From NCBI GenBank assembly GCA_037102815.1, contig BTPP01000004.1:1736001-1800000 (forward strand): 64,000 bases of DNA, written 5' to 3'. The notes beneath the pieces are model-generated. The model saw nothing but the letters and a program-made list of their open reading frames with translations. It was not told the DNA's origin and searched no databases. This document shows, piece by piece, positions 24,335 through 36,135 of this stretch (the stretch's first letter is position 1; each line of letters opens with the position of its first letter). Made by a program: the position numbers and the translations under genes. This DNA is from Neurospora intermedia. Its lineage: Eukaryota > Ascomycota > Sordariomycetes > Sordariales > Sordariaceae.

Positions 24335-26289
24335 TTAAGCGGAAGCAGCAGCGGCCTTGGCAGCGTCAGCAACCTCCTGAGCAGCGTTGAGCGCCTCACG
24401 CTCCTGCTCGATCGCAACGCTCTCAAGAAGCTGGTTGATGACACCCTTCTTCTTGTCGGAGGCCTGGGCGCGGAGCTCAGCGACGGCATCGGCGATACCA
24501 AGCTGCTCGTCGGTCCAGAGGGGAGCCACGGGCTCGGCTTCGGCCTCGCCAACGCCGATGAAGCCGCCCTCGGCAGCCCAGTCGCTGGTGCGCTTGATGC
24601 CGAGCTCGGTCCAGATGGAGTCGAGAGCGGCGACGAGGTGGTCACGGAACTGCTTGGTGTGGCCCGGGGTAGGGGTGATGCGCAGACGCTCCTGGCCGAC
24701 GGGGACGGTGGGGTAGTTGATGCTCTGGACGTAGATCTGGTGGTCGTTGAGGAGCTTGTCCGAAGCCTTCTTGGCCAGCTCGGCGTTGCCGACGAGGATG
24801 GGGATGATGTGGCTGGGGTTGGGGATGACGGGGATGTCACGGTCCGCGAGGGCCTCCTTGACGGCGCGGGTGTGCAGCTGCTGGAGGCGGCGGTCACCGT
24901 CGTAGCTCATCTGGTATTCGATGGCGGCGCGGGCACCGGCCATGACGGCGGGCGGGAGGGTCGTGGTGAAGATGAAGCCGGGGGCGAGCGAGCGGATGGT
25001 GTCAACCAGCTTGGCGCTACCGGCAATGTAACCACCGACGCAGCCATAGGCCTTGCCGAGGGTGCCCGAGTAGATGTCGATGCGGTCGGCGATGGTTCCC
25101 TTGGTCTCGCCGCGCTGGTGGGCTTCCCAGTCGAGGTGCTCAGCAACACCAGCACCGTGTGGGCCGTACATGCCGACGGCGTGGACTTCATCGTTAAAGG
25201 TGATGGCACCGTACTTCTCCGCCAAGTCGCAGAACTTCTCAATGGGACCGATGGATCCGCACATGCTGTACACTGACTCGAAGGCGATAATCTTGGGAAC
25301 ATGTAGCGGCAGGGCAGCCAGCTTCTTCTCTAGATCCTCGACATCGTTGTGCTTGAAAATAATCTTCTTCGCGCCAGAGTGACGGATACCCTGGATCATG
25401 GAGGCGTGGTTGAGACTGTCGGAGAGAATCACACAGTCGGGGAGTTTGCTACCGAGGGTAGCCAGCGTCGCGTCGTTGGCGACGTAGCACGAGCTGAAAA
25501 CGAGCGCAGCATCCGTAGCATGGAGCTTAGCCAGACTATTTTCGAGTTCGACAGCATGCTTGTTGTGACCCGAGATGTTTCTTGTACCACCAGCACCGGC
25601 GCCGTACTCATCGAGGGTGGTGTGCATGGCCTCAAGGACATGCTTGTTGCGGCCCATGCCGAGGTAGTCGTTGGCGCACCAAACTGCGACCTTCTCCTCC
25701 TTGGTAGCCATGTGGGCACGGGGGAAGTCCTTGGCCAGGCGGTTGATGTTGTTGAAGTAGCGGTACGACTTGTCCTTGTGCTTCTTCTCCAGCTCGTTCT
25801 CGTAGAACTTCTCATAGTTGAACTTGGTGCCAAAGTTGCCCGAAACAGTGCAGGCAGCCGGCGACGGGTTCGCGGCGGTGGCGGTCGTAGGCTTCACGGG
25901 AGGATGGGGAGGAAGACCGGCTGCGAAGAAAAGAGCAAAGTCAACATACTGTAGCACGGCGAAACACAGGAACTGCGCGACTCACCCTTCTGGCCGGTGA
26001 AGACACCCTCGACAGCCTGGGCCTCACGGGGACGGCCGGTGTGCAACTTGGCCTTGTGAACGAAGGAAGCGGGAGCAGCGCTGGTGCGGCCTCCAGTGCG
26101 AGCAGACTGAACAGCCATGGCCTTACCCATGACGGGGCAGCGGTGGGCGAGGACCTGCAGCTTGGAAATGGCGCCGCCGCAAGGAGAAGCGGCAGGGCGG
26201 GCGGCGGTAGTCATGGCGCGGAGGCTGGAAGCCGTGGCCTTCTTCATGAAGGGGCACACGGCCTTGGACTGGCGAAGAACGGAGTCCAT
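24335..26289 (-). CDS. hem1: 5-aminolevulinate synthase, mitochondrial
   Basis: First enzyme of haem synthesis in fungi: condenses glycine with succinyl-CoA to 5-aminolevulinate, using PLP, in the mitochondrial matrix. Two exons on the minus strand: 26289-25986 and 25920-24335, joined in phase, giving 629 residues. The N-terminal 130 or so residues are a basic, Ala-rich presequence containing two Cys-Pro haem-regulatory-type motifs (KAVCPFM at residue 12 and HRCPVM at residue 51). The catalytic core shows [10 protein letters not shown], the Gly-rich [26 protein letters not shown] and the PLP lysine in SGTLGKAYG (about residue 391). A C-terminal Ala/Glu-rich extension is typical of fungal forms. 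The start is placed at MDSVLRQ (CCCATCATGG); an upstream in-frame ATG would add nine residues. Strong codon bias suggests high expression. Haem feedback on import is inferred from the motifs. Confidence 0.95.
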
Positions 26290-27919
26290 GATGGGCGTGG
26301 TGTTTGGCGATGGCAACTGGTGTCGTCGTCTAGGAGGATCCGCAAAGCCGTTTGAGAATCAACTTTCGGGGATGTGCGTGGAGTGGAAAGGTTGGGGGAA
26401 AAAAAGCAGGAAGAGAAGGAGGAAGGAGATGTTCTTCGGGAAAAAAGCTGAGGCAAAAAGATAGGTGGGCACAGCAGTCGACAACTTTCCATGGCTCGGC
26501 GAGCCTTCGTCGTGGACCAGTACTGGAATTGACCAACCAGTCAGCTCCCAGGGGGCACTGTAAGCGGGGGGGTCTTGTTCGACGGTCCCTGCGGACGCAT
26601 GTGGATCTGTCCGGCTCTTCTGGATGGATGGATATCTGGCCGGACCGGATCAGCGAGTCCCGGATCGTTCGAGGTTTGTGCACTTGTACACTACATATTT
26701 TCATCTTGCTCTTTTTCGATCTTCATGACCCCAACCCAGGACTTGTCCTTTTTGGTTCCGTTCTTCTTCTTCTTCTTCTTCTTCCTCTGCGACTTCTAAA
26801 GTGATTACATACACATACCACCGCCTATTCCATAACCCAAACCCAGTGGCGTACTTGTTCTTCTTGGGTTCTGTTGTTCTTCCTGTAACATGCCATCCAA
26901 CGTATGATTACATACATAGGTATGGGTACCAGCGCCTAAAGGTAGAACGACGTATGTACCGTTGCGGCTTTCCCTCTGCCTCCGGGAGTCGGGACTCGGA
27001 ATCGTCTCGGCAATCGGATGCCACGGACTACGTTTTGGGTTTCAAATGCGATTCTTCACTAATAGCCTCATTCTGATTGGCTGGAACGTTTCTGCAGCGA
27101 TGACCGGCCGGGCCCAGCTAGCCCAAAGGTGCTCCACGCGGGGTCCAGAATGACTCCGTACAGCGCCGTACAGAAATGTAAGTACATCGTAGAGGTACCT
27201 TTGTCACCTCAACCACCGTCCGTCCTTTGCGTCTCATTCAGTCGGTCAGTCCTTGCCAACCACCCGTCTTCTTTAATGTACATCTAAGCTACCATTACGA
27301 TGCAGTTTGCACGTAATCAATCGACTTGATGTATCATTGATCATTTATCTCGTTTCGGATGGGCAGGTACTGTATAGGGTAATTGCCTTCAAGAGTCACT
27401 TTGTTCAACATCATTATCCGGGGACTGGCTTTGTGAACCATATCTGGTTTCGAGATCGGCATACCATCTGTACGCAGTATATACTAAAAGTAAGCCATGC
27501 ATCTCCGTCTAGGTGTAGTCACTGAGGGTATCTCCTTCCTAAAAGCGCCATGTTGCCCTAATCCCCATGCCAACTGAATCATCGCCAAGTGAAATCAAAA
27601 TCCACAAAATGCTCGCTCGTTTAGCTGCCTCATGCACTTTATATAGAATACTGCCCGTAACCATTATCATACCATCCTCCTCATAACGCAATACCTGTCC
27701 AAGCCTGAACCGTACCGACAGAGTCCTCAATCTGCTGATGTTTGCCTCCATCGTCCTTCTTCCCACCGCCGATAATATCCCTTGCTGGTTGTTACCGGAA
27801 CGCCAAAGCAATGACTGAAAAGGAATGGAAAAAAAGACAGGGTATCTCAAGAGGGCGACAGAGAGCAGAACGAAAAATAGAGGGGTTATCGACTCTAGGA
27901 AAATGGGTAAACGATACTT
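26290..27919. other. Intergenic region between hem1 promoter and SNF2 gene 3' end
   Basis: No supported gene. The left part should be the hem1 promoter and leader. A (TTC)8 microsatellite lies at 26761-26784. Open frames on either strand have no recognisable motif. Confidence 0.55.
26761..26784. repeat. (TTC)8 microsatellite
   Basis: Eight tandem TTC units in the hem1 upstream region. Confidence 0.9.
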
Positions 27920-30900
27920 TTAGTCGTCATCAATCACTAGGGGCATGTCGGCCGTGCCACCCGGTTGAGACCTCCTCTTGTGCTTTTTCCTTTCCTCCTT
28001 TTTCTTCTTCTTCTTCTTCTTCCGTTCGATCTCTTCCGTCAACGTTCGGCTAGGAGTGGCCTTGGTGGTCGCGCTGGTGCTGCTGCTTCTTGCTATACCG
28101 TCTATAGCATCAGATTCCGCAAGAGGTGGTCGCATTTTGGTTTTCTCGGTTTTGACTGTCACGTCGGCCGTCGATGTCGGGGCGTGCTGTTAGGTTGTTT
28201 CATCTGTCAGTTATGTTGCTGGCTTCTTCTTCGGCTTCCACTTGATGCGGGGCGGAGTGTTGGTAGTGGTGGTGTGCCTACGCTGGCTTTGTGACGCGCC
28301 CACAACTCTTGCTTAAAGCAATCGTCTGTCATGGTTTGAAATTCGGCGATCTTGGCCTTCATCTGGGCCATTCCCATAGCTACTACCTCATTAGGCGTGA
28401 GGTACCCTGCGAGCAAAGCCTCTCCAAACCTGGTACTTTCTGTGACCGCTTTGCACAAGCTTCGCAGTTTATCCATTCTAGGGAGCGTTCCTGCGGCCAT
28501 ATCCTGGCGATCACATTCCGAATTAATCTGCATAACCAGATCTTGCGGATGGATTGACATGTCATAACCCTCATCCCGAAGCTTTCTGTGCACTTCGCCG
28601 AGAGCTTCGAGAAGCTTTGGGGTAGTATCCTCCGGTTTCCTTGGTTTGGGGATAATTTCAGGCGCTTTGAGGGCAGCGGGCTTTCTCGCAGCTTCGGCCA
28701 CCTTGTAGTGCGTATTGGTTCCGAGAATGGGATTCAGCGCGGCCACTTGACTGTTAGCCGGGCTTGGTGATGACGCAACTGTTTGGCTCGCTATGACGGT
28801 TGAAGCTACTCGTGGAATTGGTGCACCCGCTTGGGTGCTTGCAGAACTGTTGTTCGCAGCAGAGGGGGGGATACCAGGAGCTGAGCCAGGTGTTGTTGGG
28901 TTATGTTTGTCTCTGAGGTGGAGTGGGACTAGAATTCGGATTAGCTGACGTTGGTGATTTGTGTTTTGTTGTGCGTGTTTGAGCAGCGCGGACGGGGACT
29001 CACCGCCCGTAGATATTGGCATACCAAGATTGGGTGGAAGGGATGGCAGCGCAAATCCCGAGCCTGTTGGCATCTGCCGCTTGTAGTACTCCTTAGGGTT
29101 GTTGATTCGAAGCTCTTCCAGCTCAATCTGCTTGTTCAACTCTCGGTGTTGCTCTGCAGTGAACTCATACACTTCCTCCCTTTCGAAAGTCTCGGTTGAA
29201 TCGATTTCGCGGATGATACTGCCGCACTCGGCGGATGCAAGGACCTTATCCAAGACTGCTGGATCAAGGCCCTTCACAGCTGACAGATCCTTTTGCTCCA
29301 GGTTCTCAGGGGGTGTAATGAAGTACTCTCTCATCCTGGTTGAAGTGGGGATTGGCTTCTTCTTATCCACAACCCGCTCCGATAACTGCCTCTTGAAGAT
29401 TGCCAGATTGTGAATGGCGGTCTCGTAGGTGCCGCCGACCTTAAGATGATAAACAAATACCTTCTTCTCTTGGCCAATCCGATATGCTCTACCGACAGCC
29501 TGCTGCTCTTCCGCGGGAGTGAAGCCAAAATCAAAGAGGACTACGCGATTGGCCCCAGGAATGTTGAGACCAACACCACCAGCCCTGGTAGAAATCAGAT
29601 AGACATCGAGTGAATCAACCGCATTGAACTCCTTGACAGCAGCCTGACGTTGACTGACCGGTGTCTTTCCATCTAATTTTCTGTAATTGATCTTCTTCAG
29701 CTTGAACAGATCCTGCAGAAAGTTCAAGGTTGGGATGCTTTGAGAAAAGACAAGTACCTTGTCGCCGATCTGTTTGCACTCCTTAAGGATCTGCAAGAGC
29801 ACAGTGACTTTGGTAGAATGCACAATGTCGTCGATGCCCCTGATCGACACCTTGGCGAGAACATTCCTTAGCGTGTCCCGCGACAAATCCAGTGGTTCAT
29901 CATTCTCATCGCTATCTGGATCTTCATCGTTTGTCATCCGCTGTTTGCCCTTGACCAATGCTGGATTGGTACTTAAGCGTTCCTCCATCTTGCTTTTGAA
30001 GATTTTGGGATGCGCCAAGAGCAGCTTTAGAGAGGCGATGAGACCCCAAACGCAGGCGGTGCGATAAAGGTCATTTCCCTTATTCCGCTGTGCAGTCTCC
30101 AGATATTCTTGGTAAGCGTCTCGCTGGACCTTGGTCATCTGGATGGTGAGGATGAACTCCCTTTTCTGCGGAAGCTCGTCGACCAGGACTTGAATATCCT
30201 TCCTGTTCACCTTCGGCGCGACAATGGCCTTGAGAATTTGTAGGCGTTCTCTGGCGAGCCTCTTTTGCGCGTCCGTGCTGTCGGCATGTAAACCCGAGCT
30301 AATGGGTTCGGCGTATTTCTGGTTAAACTCTCCCACATCACTCAGGTAGTTGGGAGCTACCCAGTTGATCATGGAATAGTAATCCATTACGTTCCTGGTC
30401 AAGGGTGATCCCGTCGTAGCAATACGGCTCATGGTGTGAAAGTCTTGGACTACAGCGTACAACTTGGAAGTCTTATTCTTGAACCGATGAGCCTCGTCGC
30501 AGATTACAATCGATGGAGAACTGTGTAGCAGTTCAGCCACGTTGTCTTCGTTTCCTGAGACTAGAGACCTGAACAATTCGTATCCCATAACTAGTACACC
30601 TCGAGACCGCGCCCATTCTTTGATGAGCAGAACCCGCTCGCTGGGTGGCACCGTCGACGCGTCAATCTTGGTGATAGTCCCCAAGATGTCTTTCGGCGCC
30701 CATTTACAAATTTCGTCAATCCAATTTTCAACCAAACCAGAAGGGCAAAGAATCAAGGGTCTACCAACCCGAAGGTCCTTGGGGATCTGGGCAACTACCC
30801 GAGGGTCGTCGGATTGGGATGCCTCAGCAATGGCAACCAGCAAGGTAATAACTTGCATCGTCTTGCCTAAACCCATGGTATGGGCAAGCAAGCATCCCTG

Positions 30901-33888
30901 GCGTGAGTTTGACTCAACCACGATCTGGTCCCACATGAAGCGGACACCGTCTATCTGGTGGTCCTTAATTCTCCCTCCAATCTCCTCATGGACATAGATT
31001 AAAGGAAGATCGTCGGATTCTTTGGTTTCGTTGATAATGAGACGTGACTTGTCACTCGGTACTGATCCGGTTTCGGCAAGTTTCGCCCGCAACAGCTTAC
31101 GGCGTTCGTCCATTTGTTTCAACAATGCCTTGGAATCGACCCGGAGCTTTTTGGCCTTTTCGTCATGTTTGGGTCGTCGGCCTTTCTTCGCAGATGACAG
31201 AGGGAACTGGGAGGACAGCTCCTCCAAGTCTGTATCCATATGCTCAGACTCGCTTATGATATCCATAGGTATATCTTGAGTTACCTCCGGGGATTCAGCG
31301 GAGGTCATCTCCATTGGAGTGGGTGATTTGGGCTCGGATCGAAAATAGCGAATGCAATTCTGCAAAAAGTTGAAAAACTCTCCAAACCGCAGATATTCCC
31401 GGTGGAGCTTTTGGCAGGTAACGCAACGAAGGGTAGTCGATCTAATCTTGAGTCGTCCTTCGCTAAAGTCAGAATATGTGAGAAACAAAAGGGCCAGAAT
31501 AAGGCTGATCGAGTCCGGGTCGACATCGATCCTAGAGATCCCGGTAGCGGCTCGGTCAATGAGTGGCTGAATATGCTCCTTCCATGTCTCTTTGTCTCCG
31601 CGATCTTGAATGGTATCAAAAATCTCCGACTGCCGCAAAGGTGACCAGCTCCAGAGAGCAGCAATCACAAGACGTTCGCCGTCCCTGTGCTTTGCCCAGA
31701 ACTGCGTTCCAAGTTTGCCGATGGTGTCAACATCAGTGAGAGGAGGAACATTGGCAAGCTGGTCCACGTCGGATGGTGAGGACAAAATTTCGATAGGTTC
31801 TGCTGGTATTGTATGAATTATGCGTTGAGGTGTTGTTGGCTCAACCTTATTCACTGTCCCTGTCTCATCATCGACCGCAGAGGGTTGAGCAGCAGTATCT
31901 TCTTCTTTTTCTTCTTCTTCTTCCGGTATTTGGTTTGTTGAATTCTCTTCTGTCGATGGGTTCAAGGGGCGGACAGGCGTGCTAGGTCGGATAGATGGAA
32001 TAGTTTCCTTTGGATCAATGACCATGTGATCTACTGGCGAAAGATCATCCTCGACAAACTGGTCCTCTTCTTCAGAATCGCTCGTTAAGAGTTCTTCGTC
32101 GCTTGCGAGTGTCTCTCTCTCTTTCTTGGGTTCCGGCTTTAGCCTGGGAAGCGTCGAAGGCTTGGGCGGCTCATGAGGGTTCTCGAGCAAGCTAAGGAGC
32201 CAAGTTTGGTATTTTCTGTCGTAGACACTCTCCTCCAAAAACCCTTCAGCTTTGGCCTCGATCTTGTCCTCTTTAAACCATTTCTGATTCAAAAGCTCTT
32301 TTTTCATATTTTCAAGTCGGACTTCGAGGCTTCTGAGCTGGTTTTTCGCGAAGGTGATGAGGCTTAAACGGGTACGGTTTCGCCGAGCGTCTTGCCATAT
32401 CTTCCAGGCCCGTCTTTCGAATTTGGGCTTCTTGATCGTTTCCCAACTGACTTCCAGTCTCTGGATAGCATCCTCTATGGCCTCCTCAGCCTGCACTTCA
32501 CTGAGCTGTGTAGACCCGTGCATGCTTTGGTGAGCTTTCCGTTCTTGCTCCTCCTGTTCATACTCTCGGTATGTTTCTGAATCCACCGACATGCCGTCAT
32601 CGTCCTCTCCAAAGTCCAAGACGACCTCCTCGTCCTCATTCACAAAAGGGCTGCGTTTACGGAAGAATTTTCTCATTACCCGAGCCACTTGTAGGGCGCG
32701 CGCTGGTGGTACCGCACCAGACCTGACCCAAGTGAACTCCTCACTAGCCTCCTTGTCGTCGCCGTCGTCATCAGATTCAAAGTTGTACGGGAGACTTGCT
32801 ATGTCCTCGGAGCGCAAGGCGGAAGACCCAAGATAACTGAATTTTGAATCCTCGACGTCCAAAAACCGATCAAAATTGGCATCGGAAAGAAAGGTGCTCG
32901 TTGGAAGGGTAGCTGAACGGAAAGAAGCTCCAGTCTGAGAGGCTCCAGTCTGAGAGGCTCCAGTCTGAGAGGATGGAATATCGAGCAAAGGGTGGTAGAA
33001 CATGTCACCTTCTGTGGGGATAAATGACCTCGCTTGAGCTGGGGCAACTGTCGATACAATGGTGGGAGCGATCCTCCTCTTTTTAAGAGGGCGCTCCGGA
33101 TCCCTCGAGGCCTCCTCGGTATCTTGCCGAAGGCCGTTGCCTAAAGCGCGCTTCTCTGGTGATTCTGGTGACCGGTCAGGAATATCGGACATTTGGACAT
33201 CCTGCGCTTGCTCTGCAGAGGCGGCGTGCTGACTTATGACACCCTCCATCGGCGTCGGCGCGACGGCAGCAGAACCTGCCATGACAGGAGCGGTCTCCGA
33301 AACGGGAGCGCTGACCACACCAGGAGTTGGCTCGGAAGCGGCATCATTGAGCATAACAGAGTTCGCTTCCACAGTTGTGTTGTTGACTGTAGCAGGACTT
33401 GCATCCGTAGCTGCATTGCCGACTCCCGCAGGACTTGGCTCAGAGACGGGGCCATCGATCGCCGCGGCAGTTGGCTCTGGGATGGAATTATCGACAAGAG
33501 GAGGTGTCGGCTCAGAGGGATCCAGAGGATCCGGCTTGATGGCCGGAGTCGTACTCAGCAGACCTTTCGGAAGGTCGATATCCCTCCTTTGTCGATAGTA
33601 AAGAGTACTAGTCTCCCTAAACTGTTTGATGGCTTTTCCGATGGATAAATGGTGGGCAAGTTTTTTTATGCCTAGCATTTCCCAAAACGTAGGCCAACCG
33701 TATTCGTCTGGGTACATCAAGAGTGTCTCTCCATCGATGTCGAGTTCGCGCAGCTTAAATGCAAGGCGTTCGGGGTCGGGCAGCTTATGCGGAGCAGGCG
33801 CATCCCACGTACGCTCCGGGGTGCATAGCTCTTTGACCACCCGCTCGACATCCCAGTGGAACGGTTCATTTTCGTTGACTTCGGCCAT
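27920..33888 (-). CDS. SNF2-family ATP-dependent chromatin remodeller, ATRX/ARIP4-like
   Basis: Very large nuclear DNA-dependent ATPase, about 1,950 residues. A sterile-alpha-like N-terminal domain (WDVERVVKELCTPERTW, about residues 10-95) is followed by a long low-complexity region with QTGAS tandem repeats. The SNF2 ATPase comes next: HTMGLGKTMQ (Walker A, near 1007), DEAH box in ICDEAHRFKNK (near 1130), STRAGGVGLNIPGA and AVGRAYRIGQ (helicase C, near 1466). Three inferred exons: 33888-29004, 28928-28282 and 28186-27920. The first intron (28929-29003, 75 nt) is open in frame, so a naive single ORF hides it. The last exon carries a Lys-rich tract and an acidic VIDDD end. The last junction (GTAGGC donor, CCTAACAG acceptor) is the best phase-consistent choice; GTGGAA with GTGACAG is the alternative. 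MAEVNENEPF is chosen as start for its context; an upstream ATG at 33933 adds 15 residues. Exact orthology is uncertain. Confidence 0.87.
28929..29003 (-). other. In-frame 75-nt intron in the SNF2 gene
   Basis: On the minus strand it has donor GTGAGT, a branch-like CAGCTAAT and acceptor TTCTAG. Its length is a multiple of three and it contains no stop, so the ORF reads straight through it. Confidence 0.75.
32926..32970 (-). repeat. Three tandem 15-nt units encoding QTGAS
   Basis: Three near-perfect copies of a 15-nt unit within the SNF2 gene, encoding repeated QTGAS in its disordered N-terminal third. The copies are almost identical at the nucleotide level, which suggests recent slippage. Confidence 0.85.
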
Positions 33889-36135
33889 TGCGTAGGCGCT
33901 GAACGGGTTTCTGATGCTGATAGAGGCAGTCATTAGTATCACACCGTAGATACCTATGCGAGTAGAAAGGAGAGCATTACAAGTGTGAAAGCAATCTGTG
34001 TTGGATCAATGACTTGGATGTTCACTCCTTTGCTTTGGGGGTTTATAATTATGCTGGCGCTTGATAAAAAGCTGAGAAATTTGCAATTTAGTATCGTTAA
34101 CTGATTCGGCTCATGGCGATTTTGATGGTGGTCCTAATGTTGGTGTTTAGTAACCGATTTCGTCTTTCGAAAGCGCGTATGGAGAGATTTCTTGGGTATC
34201 TGCTCGATGCGCTAAGATCCCGATCACTTCAGTGTGGGGGTAAGATGATGATGGGAATGACGATGACGAAGAAAAGCAAACGAAGGAGTATATAGATAAA
34301 TATTGCGGGGAAATGCAGAAAGCTGTGACGAAATGAGCCGTGAAGGGTTCCTGACTGAAGGTGCCCTGAGCAAACTGAGGATTCGAGCGCTAAATCGAAC
34401 GTTGAGACCGAGTTTGCAGTTTATCACATTGTAATAAGTGAGATGTTTTTGGTTGTGGCGGGGGAAGAGAGGGGGAGGGGAATAGGTTCTGGATGAAACA
34501 GAAACTCAAACGGACGTCATTTGGCCCAGGAGGAAGACCTGCCGTTGGCTATGACAATGGGTATGACAATGGGGGCCGTGAATAAAGGCGATGTTTGATA
34601 TGATGTTCAATTGGGATAAAATGTGAAATTGCGACACGCAATAGTCGTTGCTGTTGACTGCCTCAGCTGCTCGGTGTCGCGATCATTGGGAACAAGGTGA
34701 AGGTGGATCGGGGAAATGGACGGGGGTTAGGTTTCCTTGACCTAAACAATCAGAGGCGGATTGATGTGACCGCGATGAACATTTTCAAAAATAAAAACTT
34801 ACCCGCCGGGGATGAGAGCATCTGCTGATAATCCTCGTCTTACACAGTCAGATGCCTCGCCTTGAAGCAACTTGGGCGCGGCTGATGGCATCGATGGCCG
34901 GATGCGTTATACAAAGTCAAAGTTGCGGTGATGTCTGGTTAAAGTCTGGCCGACGGGTCTTGCCAGACGGGACGGGACGGCGGGGAACCTTGGAGTCTCC
35001 TCGCTCGGGCGGTCATCGTTGCTGAGGTTTCAGACACGCGGAACGCGAAGTCACGTTATCTATTGGGAAATACTACACTACCATACTGGTAAGTAGGTAC
35101 ATAGATGGCTGCACAATTTCAATAGTTTGTGTAACGATCGTGTACTCCATACAGCAAAATGTTAATTACACAGAGCACATTGTGAGCGGTTCGGACGTAC
35201 TCAAATCGATGTAAGGCAAACGCACTCTTCGTCTTATCCTCGCATTTTCAAAGGGGCAGTTGCGCCTATCCATTTCCAGATAGCATAAGCAATACTGTAG
35301 TCAGCTGTTTCTGATGCTTAGGCCTAGAGGTAATATGGCGTAGGTAAGAAGTCTGTATGGTGCCTGGTAAAATACCAGTAAGATACATCTCATGCTGTAA
35401 ATTCCCAGTGGTACCTGTCAAATCGGCATCTCCTACACTGAAAGAGGGGTACCAGAGGTCCAGGCTGCAGCGGTGGAGAGGATTGCAACTGCCCGGATTC
35501 TGCCTATGGTAGGTAAGTAATGGAGTATCTGTGGCAGGTACGTTTGTAACAACCATCCCATGTCAAAAAAAGATACCTCTAGAAGCTTACAAATTCATCT
35601 TGACGGGCAGAACTGAATTCAAGACATGATTCAATACGTTCCATCTCAAAGGACGGATCACATTCAGCCAGTCAGTCAAATTGTTAGATAACATTTCACG
35701 CCGCATATTGCTGCGTCTCTCTCAATACTGAACCCGCAGTTCCGTGACATTTAACAGTGACAACGCCCCACCATTCTATAGTATACGCAGTACTTCCACT
35801 TGAGACTCGCTTTAGCACCGGTCCTCACCTCTGCAGACGGCTTCATCCATCATCCATCCCATTTTCACTGCAGCATCCTTTGCATTTCAGCTGGCGTAAA
35901 CTCGCAGACAAAGTAAGTCTTGAGACGTCCAACCTCGTGGACGCACCTGAACATGTCGAGTTTTACAAGCAAACCTTAGCTCGGCACACAAAGGCTCGAG
36001 GGGGTTGTTTTTCACAACCACCCTCGAAAATGATGCCATTCACTCTAGTTTCTTCACTCATCAGTGACCCCTCAATTTCTCTACACCAAGCATTTCAACT
36101 AACAACATTCCAGAATAATAAACCCAAGAGCCACC
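33889..36135. other. Divergent intergenic region, SNF2 gene / glutathione synthetase
   Basis: About 2.2 kb that must hold both promoters. No gene supported. It contains TAGGTA/TACCTA words around 35090-35100 and 35508-35520, and a short direct repeat of a TATGACAATGGG type near 34550-34572. The open frame at 35757-36269 overlaps the glutathione synthetase start in another frame and reads as leader sequence. Confidence 0.5.

Noticed and set aside
24638-25276. 212-codon + strand frame over hem1
   Set aside because: Antisense shadow of the 5-aminolevulinate synthase exon.
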